Shown here one piece after another: positions 1 to 4,459 of a stretch of 5,624 bases of DNA; within the stretch, counting starts at the first letter, position 1; every line of letters starts with the position of its first letter. The position numbers and the translations under genes are program-made. The notes under the pieces were generated by a model, which worked only from the letters and a program-made list of their open reading frames with translations, did not search any database and was not told where the DNA came from. This DNA is from Treponema sp. UBA3662 (lineage in GTDB: Bacteria > Spirochaetota > Spirochaetia > Treponematales > Treponemataceae): assembly GCA_002373205.1 (NCBI GenBank), contig DFJV01000067.1, forward strand, positions 1 to 5,624, in the 5' to 3' direction.

Positions 1-533
1 ACAAGGTCGCAGTTGTGCATGTGCTGGGCAAAATAGTCAGCGTCGTGGAAGTGGATAAGGCCCTGGTCGTGAGCGGCGGCAATGTCTTCGTCCAGGAGGA
101 AGCGGCGGGTAATGTCCTTGCTTACTTCCCCGGCCATGTAATCGCGCTGTACGGAAACAACGGTGGGGTTCTTGTTGGAGTTTTCCTGCTTTACTTCCTC
201 GTTGTTTTCTTCCAAGAGGCTAAGGATTTGCTCGTCGGTTGTATTTCTTTGCAGGTTATGGAGATAGCGGTATGTTATGTAGAGTTTTGCCACCTTAAAG
301 GCGCCGTTCTGCATGATTCCGTCTTCTACAAGGTCCTGAATATTTTCTACGCTCAGTGCATGGCCGCTTTTGTGACATTCAATTTCAATGTCGTCTACTA
401 TAGAATTTATCTGTGCTTCCGTAAGGCGTTCTTTTTCGTTAACTTCCTGGCGGTTGTTTGCCTTGCGAATTGCAAGTACGATTTTTTCCCTGTCAAAAAG
501 AACTTCCGAGCCGCTGCGCTTTATAATTTTCAT
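1..533 (-). CDS. nrdD: Anaerobic ribonucleoside-triphosphate reductase (class III), N-terminal part
   Basis: NrdD makes deoxyribonucleoside triphosphates from ribonucleotides under anoxic conditions with a glycyl radical installed by the activase NrdG. Only the first 177 residues are in the window; the gene runs off the left edge, so the catalytic barrel and glycyl-radical loop cannot be checked. Residues 1 to about 92 form an ATP-cone: a start MKIIKRSGSEVLFDREKI, then IRKANNRQEV and a closing YITYRYLHNLQR. This domain senses ATP/dATP and tunes activity. The entry to the catalytic domain follows, with VQRDYMAGEVSKDITRRFL (about 128-146), then GLIHFHDADYF (158-168) and HNCDL (173-177), which are typical of NrdD. 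ATG at 533 is chosen because an in-frame TAA lies at 542-540 just upstream. The nearest Shine-Dalgarno-like CTGGAG (547-552) is 13 nt away, which is long. The identification is firm; an nrdG next to it cannot be seen. Confidence 0.94.
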   Translation of the reverse strand, partial: MKIIKRSGSEVLFDREKIVLAIRKANNRQEVNEKERLTEAQINSIVDDIEIECHKSGHALSVENIQDLVEDGIMQNGAFKVAKLYITYRYLHNLQRNTTDEQILSLLEENNEEVKQENSNKNPTVVSVQRDYMAGEVSKDITRRFLLDEDIAAAHDQGLIHFHDADYFAQHMHNCDL

Positions 534-584
534 AGAAACTTACACACTCCAGTCTTACTTTATTTATTTATGAAATTGTGGCTT

Positions 585-635
585 TTCAGCCTGGCATTTC
601 AGCCTGGCTTTGCTGCCCTGGCATTGCTGCCCTTT
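585..635. repeat. Degenerate 13-14 bp tandem repeats in the nrdD leader
   Basis: On the plus strand TTCAGCCTGGC occurs at 585-595 and again at 598-608, a period of 13. TGCTGCCCT occurs at 611-619 and 625-633, a period of 14. The two types share the ending CCTGGC, so the stretch reads as about four imperfect copies in a row. GCCTGGC is itself a near-palindrome, so the transcribed leader could form alternative small hairpins. The repeats lie between the candidate nrdD promoter and its start codon and would be in the mRNA. They could be regulatory or simple replication slippage. Confidence 0.6.
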
Positions 636-686
636 GTCATAATTGTTATTTCCCCTCTGCCCTAGATGTGGTGTTTAACAATTATT

Positions 687-715
687 AGTCTACTATCCGT
701 AGCGCTTTAAGTCAA
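687..715 (-). promoter_or_regulatory. Candidate sigma-70-type promoter for nrdD
   Basis: On the minus strand TTGACT (710-715) is followed after exactly 17 bases by TAGACT (687-692). This is a good match to the -35 and -10 consensus, with an A-tract just upstream of the -35 (T-run at 731-737 on the plus strand). Transcription would start near 680 and give a leader of about 147 nt before nrdD. I saw no convincing NrdR-type box beside it, although NrdR commonly controls nrd genes. The call rests on motif match and spacing only. Confidence 0.5.
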
Positions 716-730
716 TGTGCCAAAATAGAG

Positions 731-871
731 TTTTTTTGGGTAAAAAAGGGGCCAAAACCCTTATTTGGTGCAAAAAGTGGCTGTTTTTCGGTGTCAAAAA
801 ATTTTTGTTTTTTTTTCTGTTGGTCAATATGCGCTTTTTTTTGATTTTATGGGTACAGATGGATTTTTTTT
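731..871. other. A-tract / T-tract low-complexity region
   Basis: Homopolymer runs of four to nine A or T occur at 731-737, 742-747, 754-757, 772-776, 784-788, 796-806, 808-816, 835-842 and 864-871. The first three are centred about 10.5 to 11 bases apart, close to one helical turn, and lie immediately upstream of the candidate nrdD -35 box. CAAAAAATTTTTG (795-807) is a palindrome around a central A. Such tracts commonly curve DNA or act as UP-type elements. Here that role is inferred from position only. Confidence 0.5.
742..766 (-). terminator. Possible weak rho-independent terminator upstream of the nrdD promoter
   Basis: Read on the minus strand, AAGGG (758-762) pairs with CCCTT (746-750) around a 7-nt loop, and the T-run that begins in the stem continues to 742. 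It is placed where it would stop leftward transcripts from the lipoprotein gene before the nrdD promoter. The stem is only five base pairs and lies in a low-complexity region, so chance is a real alternative. Confidence 0.3.
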
Positions 872-930
872 GTCAGGATGGTACTTTGTGCACTGGTTTT
901 TCATTTCTGGACGGTAATTTTGCCGGCTCT

Positions 931-999
931 ACCCTGCATTTTGGGCCAATTCGGCCGAAAGTGCCTTTGCGCCACCGCGCCTTTTGGAACTTCGTTGCG
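931..999. repeat. Dispersed GC-rich repeat, copy A
   Basis: This stretch is homologous to 2951-3044. Going rightward, both have ACC, CATTTTG (937-943), CGGCCG (952-957), TGCCT, TGCGCCACC (968-976) and ACTTCGTTGCG (989-999) in the same order and orientation. Copy A lacks about 25 bases present in copy B between the last two blocks. It is much richer in GC than the T-tract region before it. After it come GC-rich sequence and CCCGT ... ACGGG around an A-run (about 1068-1086), which may be the rest of the same element. It has no credible coding capacity. It is probably a small non-autonomous intergenic repeat. Confidence 0.65.
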
Positions 1000-1189
1000 A
1001 GACAACCCTTCGCTAACGTTTATACCTCTGCGCGTTACTGACGGGGCTACATGGAGGCCTTGGACTTGCCCGTAAGAAAAAAAACGGGGCTCCAAACCGC
1101 CATTTTGGTCAGTTCAGAACCCCATCCAAAGCCACTAGGCCTTAGCTAAGACTTATAACTATTTGCTAAGTGCAATTTTGAGTTTCGTG

Positions 1190-1231
1190 TTGCATCAGAA
1201 AAACCGCTGGGAGCCAATTTTTCTGCTGCAA
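1190..1231. terminator. Candidate terminator hairpin downstream of the lipoprotein gene
   Basis: GCATCAGAAAAA (1192-1203) pairs with TTTTTCTGCTGC (1218-1229) with one mismatch, and two further A-T pairs extend it outward to 1190 and 1231. The inner part contains GCT-GGG-AGC, so the core reads A-tract, short GC hairpin, T-tract on either strand, the form of a bidirectional terminator. It begins 27 nt after the lipoprotein stop codon, which is where a terminator is expected. The GC core is only three pairs, so its strength is uncertain. Confidence 0.5.
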
Positions 1232-1258
1232 ATATAAAACTCGAAGTTTGCCTGCTAA

Positions 1259-2776
1259 TTATTCAGCAAACTGCTTTGACAAACCGTCTACAGCACCAGT
1301 AATCTGGTCCTCGTATTCCTTTGGCAAGCCAACTTTCTTTACAATCTTGTTAAGTTCGCCAAATTTGAGTGCCTTTACGTAATTCATGATTTCTTCCTCG
1401 CCCTCTGCCTTTACAGCGTCAGACGGAAGCTTTATTGCAGAACCCTTGGAAATCTTCGTGTTGTAGTCAAGAGTTGCAAGCTTCTTTGAATCCTGAAGAA
1501 GGGAAAGTACATACTTTGCATCAGAATTGCCATATACAAAGTCAAATGCTACCTGATATGCGGCAAACTGAGCTGGAGTAAATTTGAGCGTACCCTTGGC
1601 AATGCCCTTCTTTGCGGCAGCAGCATCAAAGTTTTCCAGAGTAACCTTCTGGATTTCGTTTGAGCCTGCAGAAAGGGTGTATTCGCCTGTGTAGAGGCTA
1701 CCCTTGCATGTACCGTCACCAGCCACGCCAAAGCTATTTCCGCCAATATTTGCAGAAAGGTCAAATCCAAACTTCTTTCCGTCCCTTGTAAGCACGTATG
1801 AAGCCACCTCTGACTCTTCAAGCTTTAATGCCCTGCCGCAGATTTCGTCCTTTGAGTTAACAAAAACATCCATCTTAAAGTTGGAGAAGTCGCCAAGACC
1901 GTATTCATCAATGTCTTCCAAAAGAGATTCTACTGTTTCTGCAAATTTTGAATAGGTGAAACCATCATTTGAATTGTAAGAATTTACCGTGCGCTGGAAA
2001 TTTTCCATGCTCTGGAGGAATTTCTTAATGCATTCATCATCCTTTGCCAGAGTAAGGATTTCCTTAACCATATTTTTTGCGTTGTCGCCCTCAAAGTTTA
2101 CTGTAAGAACGGTAAATTCCTGTGAACTTCCGCCCTTTGTAACATTTGAAGTGCTCTTTGAAACATCAGTTGCATACTTAAGGTAGGCATTTTTGTATTT
2201 GTTAACCTCAGAAGCAATTTCCGCATTGCTGGGGATTGCAGTAAGATATTCAGTGTAGCTCTTTACGATTGCGCCAACGTCAAGGCCAGACATACCGCCA
2301 AGGAAGCTTGAAGGAAGAGAAATAAAGCTCTTGTTCAATTCGGGAACACGGAGGCAGGCAGACTCTTCGTTCATTACGGCATCCAGGTTGATTTTAGCAT
2401 TGTTTACGCCGCCAGTCATCTTTGCAGACATGGCACCCTTGTTTACGGCAATGTTTCCGTTAAGGCTAATAGAGTCAAGCCAGTCCAAGTCTGACATAGA
2501 ACCGGAAGCTGCCATTGCACCCGCATAAGTCTTGATAAGTTCCTTACCTTCCTTAAAAAGGGAAAGCTTAAGGTCAAAGTTGCCGTCAAAACCATCTTCA
2601 TAAGAAATAGAAGACTTTGTGGATTTTAAACCTTCTTCTATAGATTTGTTTTCGATGTAGCTGTAGTATTCAGCAGGCTCCATTTTGTTTGCCTTGGAAG
2701 ATTTTCCGCAGCCTGCAAGAAGCAAACCTGATGCAAAAAGCGCAAGGGCTACTCCTGCTACTTCAATTCTTTTCAT
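1259..2776 (-). CDS. Uncharacterised large lipoprotein
   Basis: A 505-residue protein with a clear lipoprotein signal: MKR, a hydrophobic stretch, then lipobox LAGC with the lipidated cysteine at residue 23, leaving a mature protein of 483 residues. No Asp follows the cysteine, so there is no classical inner-membrane retention signal. The mature part begins with a Ser/Lys-rich linker. It then alternates beta-like stretches (for example residues 103-135 and 215-228) with helical, charged ones (188-205, 232-300, 460-505). Residues 143-155, RVPELNKSFISLP, follow an NAKINLDAVMN segment. That arrangement recalls large DUF6583-like surface lipoproteins of anaerobes, but this is only a resemblance. 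There are no enzyme motifs and no solute-binding signature that I can name. Four cysteines follow the lipobox (141, 249, 313, 357). ATG at 2776 is supported by AAGGAG (2784-2789) seven bases upstream. It is a single-gene unit with its own candidate promoter. Function unknown. Confidence 0.9.
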   Translation of the reverse strand: MKRIEVAGVALALFASGLLLAGCGKSSKANKMEPAEYYSYIENKSIEEGLKSTKSSISYEDGFDGNFDLKLSLFKEGKELIKTYAGAMAASGSMSDLDWLDSISLNGNIAVNKGAMSAKMTGGVNNAKINLDAVMNEESACLRVPELNKSFISLPSSFLGGMSGLDVGAIVKSYTEYLTAIPSNAEIASEVNKYKNAYLKYATDVSKSTSNVTKGGSSQEFTVLTVNFEGDNAKNMVKEILTLAKDDECIKKFLQSMENFQRTVNSYNSNDGFTYSKFAETVESLLEDIDEYGLGDFSNFKMDVFVNSKDEICGRALKLEESEVASYVLTRDGKKFGFDLSANIGGNSFGVAGDGTCKGSLYTGEYTLSAGSNEIQKVTLENFDAAAAKKGIAKGTLKFTPAQFAAYQVAFDFVYGNSDAKYVLSLLQDSKKLATLDYNTKISKGSAIKLPSDAVKAEGEEEIMNYVKALKFGELNKIVKKVGLPKEYEDQITGAVDGLSKQFAE

Positions 2777-2783
2777 AAATAAA

Positions 2784-2836
2784 CTCCTTGAAAAATAAAC
2801 TAGTAAGACTATAATTCAAAAAGTGCAAAAAAACAA
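2784..2836 (-). promoter_or_regulatory. Candidate promoter and ribosome binding site of the lipoprotein gene
   Basis: On the minus strand TTGTTT (2831-2836) and TATAGT (2808-2813) are separated by 17 bases, giving a start near 2801 and a leader of about 25 nt. AAGGAG (2784-2789) is a strong Shine-Dalgarno sequence seven bases before the ATG. The ribosome binding site is solid; the promoter is a motif match only. Confidence 0.55.
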
Positions 2837-2950
2837 CATAACGCTAAATTTTTCCTGTCTTTTTCACACTTTGCCTAAAAACCGCAAGCAAACGCATGAT
2901 TTTTAAATTCTTTGGATGATAGTTTTATGGACGGCAGTTCTATTTGTTCT

Positions 2951-3044
2951 ACCATTCATTTTGTGGCTACAATCGGCCGCCATGCCTCTGCGCCACCCGC
3001 TTTCCAGGGTTCCGCTTTCGCTCCAGCCTCCTCACTTCGTTGCG
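2951..3044. repeat. Dispersed GC-rich repeat, copy B
   Basis: Same element as 931-999, in the same orientation: CATTTTG (2957-2963), CGGCCG, TGCCT, TGCGCCACC (2989-2997) and ACTTCGTTGCG (3034-3044). It is about 25 bases longer than copy A because of an extra GC-rich block in the middle. GCCACCCGC (2992-3000) can pair with GCGGTGGC (3042-3049) with one bulged C, so the copy could fold as a stem closed around a loop of about 41 bases. The 1518-bp lipoprotein gene lies between the two copies. Confidence 0.65.
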
Positions 3045-3080
3045 GTGGCCGGCTACGCCGCCCTTCCAATCGGGCGTATG

Positions 3081-3114
3081 ACCCAAGAAAATCCCTCCTT
3101 GGATTTTCTTGGGT
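3081..3114. repeat. Perfect 14-bp inverted repeat (hairpin)
   Basis: ACCCAAGAAAATCC (3081-3094) and GGATTTTCTTGGGT (3101-3114) are exact reverse complements around a six-base loop, CTCCTT. There is no U-tract after it on either strand, so it is not a standard terminator. It directly precedes a second hairpin at 3117-3139 and follows repeat copy B, so the three may be one compound element. Confidence 0.85.
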
Positions 3115-3217
3115 ATTGCAGAAGCCGAGGGCTTCTGCATGTTGCTAAGTCGCGCCTCCATGCGCTCTTTGTTTATTGGCAAGAAAGAATAAAACATGCC
3201 TGCAAGAAAATCCCTCC
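3084..3217. repeat. Pair of 15-bp direct repeats
   Basis: CAAGAAAATCCCTCC occurs at 3084-3098 and again, exactly, at 3203-3217, followed by TTGG and ATGG respectively. The first copy is part of the 14-bp hairpin arm; the second has lost the matching arm. A second short pair, TTGGCAAGAAA, flanks the region (about 3176-3186 and 3233-3243). This looks like duplication or decay within a repeat cluster. Confidence 0.7.
3117..3139. repeat. Perfect 10-bp inverted repeat with 3-base loop
   Basis: TGCAGAAGCC (3117-3126) and GGCTTCTGCA (3130-3139) are exact reverse complements around GAG. It lies two bases after the 14-bp hairpin and has no T-run on either side. Two abutting near-perfect hairpins suggest a palindromic interspersed element rather than a terminator. 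Confidence 0.85.
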
Positions 3218-3263
3218 ATGGCTCAATATTCCTTGGCAAGAAACAAATCCGTTCCCTGCACTC

Positions 3264-3336
3264 GCAGCGCAGCGTCAAGCGGCCCGTCGAAGGGAACATT
3301 TCCCAAAAAAAGACATTTGTTAAACGGCGGGGTTCT
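3264..3336. repeat. Dispersed element, copy C
   Basis: It shares GCAGCGCAGCGTC (3264-3276) and a tail, CCCAAAAAAA ... TTGT ... AAA ... GGGGTTCT (3302-3336), with 3530-3576 in the same order and orientation. Copy C has about 25 extra bases between the two parts. It also contains GTTCCCT (3251-3257) inverted as AGGGAAC (3291-3297), which brackets the GCAGCGCAGCGTC core. Confidence 0.6.
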
Positions 3337-3529
3337 GCCTTGCCTGCTTCTCCAATTCCTGTAATCCCATCCAGCGTATTTCCCTATGCAATGCAACAGG
3401 GAGTCAGTTTCGGGTTCAGCGGAAGGCAAGTGCAAATTTTCAATAATTGTAATGCAAAAAAAATATCAAGAAAGCACTGGAATGGAGGCGGAAAACGTGG
3501 CAAAAAAGCATTTGCGCGGAGCGAACCCG

Positions 3530-3576
3530 GCAGCGCAGCGTCCCCCAAAAAAACTCTTGTGAAAAAGAGGGGTTCT
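3530..3576. repeat. Dispersed element, copy D, with terminator-like hairpin
   Basis: This is a shorter version of copy C: GCAGCGCAGCGTC (3530-3542) runs straight into CCCAAAAAAA (3544-3553) and ends GGGGTTCT (3569-3576). On the minus strand CTCTT (3565-3569) pairs with AAGAG (3554-3558) around six bases and is followed by seven T. C and G runs just outside the hairpin could extend the pairing. It resembles a weak leftward terminator, but no minus-strand gene lies upstream of it, so it is more likely part of the repeat. Confidence 0.6.
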
Positions 3577-3615
3577 TAGGCATATCGCGAAACGTTGAGC
3601 GATATGGCCCCTAAG
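3575..3615. repeat. Dyad-symmetric element with AACGTT centre
   Basis: CTTAGG (3575-3580) and CATATCGC (3581-3588) pair with GCGATATG (3599-3606) and CCTAAG (3610-3615), leaving only a three-base bulge GCC. The ten-base centre, GAAACGTTGA, contains the palindrome AACGTT flanked on both sides by GA, so the whole core from 3581 to 3606 is a dyad broken only by two G-A and A-G mismatches. It could be an RNA hairpin, a cruciform or a site for a dimeric DNA-binding protein. Confidence 0.8.
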
Positions 3616-3638
3616 CCGTGCCCGAGAAGGAAGGGTGG

Positions 3639-3694
3639 TTTGGAGGGGAGGAAACAGCGGGCTTCGGACTCTGAGCGGTTTCCTCCCCTCCAAA
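3639..3694. repeat. Perfect 17-bp inverted repeat (long hairpin)
   Basis: TTTGGAGGGGAGGAAAC (3639-3655) and GTTTCCTCCCCTCCAAA (3678-3694) are exact reverse complements around a 22-base loop. After one mismatch two more G-C pairs extend the stem inward. The arms are strongly purine/pyrimidine biased. There is no U-tract on either side. The shape, terminal inverted repeats with a tiny core, is that of a REP/MITE-like element, but no target-site duplication is obvious. Confidence 0.85.
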
Positions 3695-3702
3695 TTCAGA
3701 GG

Positions 3703-3722
3703 TTCAAGGACCCATCCTTGAA
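3703..3722. repeat. 8-bp hairpin with four-base loop
   Basis: TTCAAGGA (3703-3710) and TCCTTGAA (3715-3722) are exact reverse complements around CCCA. It is the last of a row of three hairpins and ends 16 bases before the -35 box of the ABC operon promoter. No T-tract follows, so it is unlikely to terminate transcription. Confidence 0.8.
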
Positions 3723-3737
3723 AAGTAACTTTGTGAA

Positions 3738-3766
3738 TTGCAAAAAAAGCCCAAAAACGCTAAAAT
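3738..3766 (+). promoter_or_regulatory. Candidate promoter of the ABC transporter operon, very close to the start codon
   Basis: TTGCAA (3738-3743) and TAAAAT (3761-3766) are separated by exactly 17 bases of A-rich sequence. The -10 box ends nine bases before the ATG at 3776, so transcription would start at about 3772-3775 and leave almost no leader. This agrees with the lack of a recognisable Shine-Dalgarno sequence before that ATG (upstream bases ATCATCGGGTT). Confidence 0.5.
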
Positions 3767-3775
3767 CATCGGGTT

Positions 3776-4459
3776 ATGTTGGAAGTCGCTCACATCAGTA
3801 AGTCTTATAAGAAAAAACTTGTCCTCTCAGACGCATCCTTTTCTGCCGCAGACGGAAAATGCGTTGGCATACTGGGAACAAACGGCACCGGAAAATCAAC
3901 CCTGCTTTCCATACTTGCCGGAATCCTAAAGCCAGACTCAGGCACTTCACTTTGGGAAGGCGTAGACCTGCTCAAAAATGCAAAATTCCGCACCAGGGTT
4001 CAGGGCTATGTTCCCCAGGGAATCCCCCTTTTTCCAGAACTTTCTGCACTGGACAACCTTAGCCTCTGGTATGCGCAGAAAAAAAGCGACTTGGAGGCAT
4101 CCCTTTCTTCCGGCATACTGCAAAGGCTTGGCATAAAAGACTTTATCCGCACCCCGGTCGCAAAAATGTCCGGCGGCATGAAAAAGCGGCTTTCCATAGC
4201 TTGCGCGGTGGCATGCAACCCCAAGCTTCTGCTTTTGGACGAACCTTCCGCTTCTCTGGACATAATCTGCAAGGAACAAATCCTTGACTACCTTGGGGAA
4301 TTCTGTGCCAAGGGGGGAACGGCCGTTCTTGTTACCCACGACATTCAGGAAATAGAATTCTGCGATTCAACCTACATGCTTTCCGACGGAAAACTAGAAA
4401 GCTACAATTATTCTGGCAACGTAAAAGCTCTTGTGCGCGATTTGGAAAATTCAAAATGA
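3776..4459 (+). CDS. ABC transporter ATP-binding protein (ABC-2 exporter type)
   Basis: A 227-residue cytoplasmic ATPase that would power export through the membrane protein encoded next to it. All motifs are present in order: Walker A GTNGTGKST (34-42), Q-loop GYVPQG with Q81, signature MSGGMKKR (131-138, one replacement from LSGGQ-type), Walker B LLLLDEP (151-157) with catalytic E156, D-loop SASLD (158-162), and H-loop histidine 188 in VLVTHD. The length is a little shorter than usual for CcmA/NatA-like ATPases (about 230-310) because it ends soon after the nucleotide-binding domain. The stop codon overlaps the permease start (ATGA), so the two are translationally coupled. The ATG lacks a clear ribosome binding site and follows the candidate -10 box very closely. 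The cargo cannot be told from the ATPase. Confidence 0.93.
   Translation: MLEVAHISKSYKKKLVLSDASFSAADGKCVGILGTNGTGKSTLLSILAGILKPDSGTSLWEGVDLLKNAKFRTRVQGYVPQGIPLFPELSALDNLSLWYAQKKSDLEASLSSGILQRLGIKDFIRTPVAKMSGGMKKRLSIACAVACNPKLLLLDEPSASLDIICKEQILDYLGEFCAKGGTAVLVTHDIQEIEFCDSTYMLSDGKLESYNYSGNVKALVRDLENSK

Larger units (their letters stand above)
534..1258. other. Gene-free intergenic region between nrdD and the lipoprotein gene
   Basis: This 725-base stretch has open frames only of the shadow type, with no ribosome binding site and low-complexity translations. From left to right it holds the nrdD leader with tandem repeats (585-635), the candidate nrdD promoter (687-715), a run of A- and T-tracts (731-871), a GC-rich dispersed repeat (931-999) with an associated hairpin-like tail to about 1092, a perfect 10-bp palindrome CTTAGCTAAG (1141-1150), and the terminator-like hairpin 1190-1231. 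I saw no tRNA or riboswitch-like fold. Confidence 0.7.
2837..3775. other. Repeat-rich gene-free intergenic region
   Basis: About 940 bases lie between the divergent lipoprotein and ABC transporter genes. Overlapping open frames exist on both strands, but their products are rich in Arg, Pro, Ser and Cys, lack ribosome binding sites and coincide with repeats, so I do not call any gene. The content is repeat copy B (2951-3044), hairpins at 3081-3114 and 3117-3139, a 15-bp direct repeat (3084-3098 and 3203-3217), two related elements (3264-3336 and 3530-3576), hairpins at 3575-3615, 3639-3694 and 3703-3722, and the ABC operon promoter (3738-3766). The stretch 3337-3529 shows nothing beyond weak 7-bp inverted repeats. 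Confidence 0.7.

Noticed and set aside
15..665. Plus-strand open frame of 216 codons
   Set aside because: It is antisense to nrdD, whose minus-strand translation matches the family throughout. The plus-strand product is a hydrophobic, Phe/Val-rich shadow without a ribosome binding site.
534..686. Cobalamin or other riboswitch in the nrdD leader
   Set aside because: I could not find a conserved aptamer core; the leader shows only tandem repeats and A/T-rich sequence.
715..1095. Short open frames on both strands around the T-tract region and repeat A
   Set aside because: They span homopolymer runs and a non-coding repeat; the peptides have no recognisable features.
2912..3323. Overlapping plus-strand open frames (78 and 135 codons) and a minus-strand one (110 codons)
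   Set aside because: They cross repeat copy B and the two hairpins, have no ribosome binding site, and their Arg/Pro/Cys-rich products look like translated repeats.
3196..3579. Plus-strand open frame of 127 codons with two KKTxVKxRGS motifs
   Set aside because: The repeated motif comes from DNA elements C and D, the composition is extreme, and there is no ribosome binding site. It is more likely an accidental frame.
3639..3694. Rho-independent terminator
   Set aside because: The stem is strong but neither side has a T-run, and no gene ends nearby.
3081..3722. Possible CRISPR array
   Set aside because: The repeats are of different sequence and size and unevenly spaced; there is no repeated unit with uniform spacers and no cas gene.
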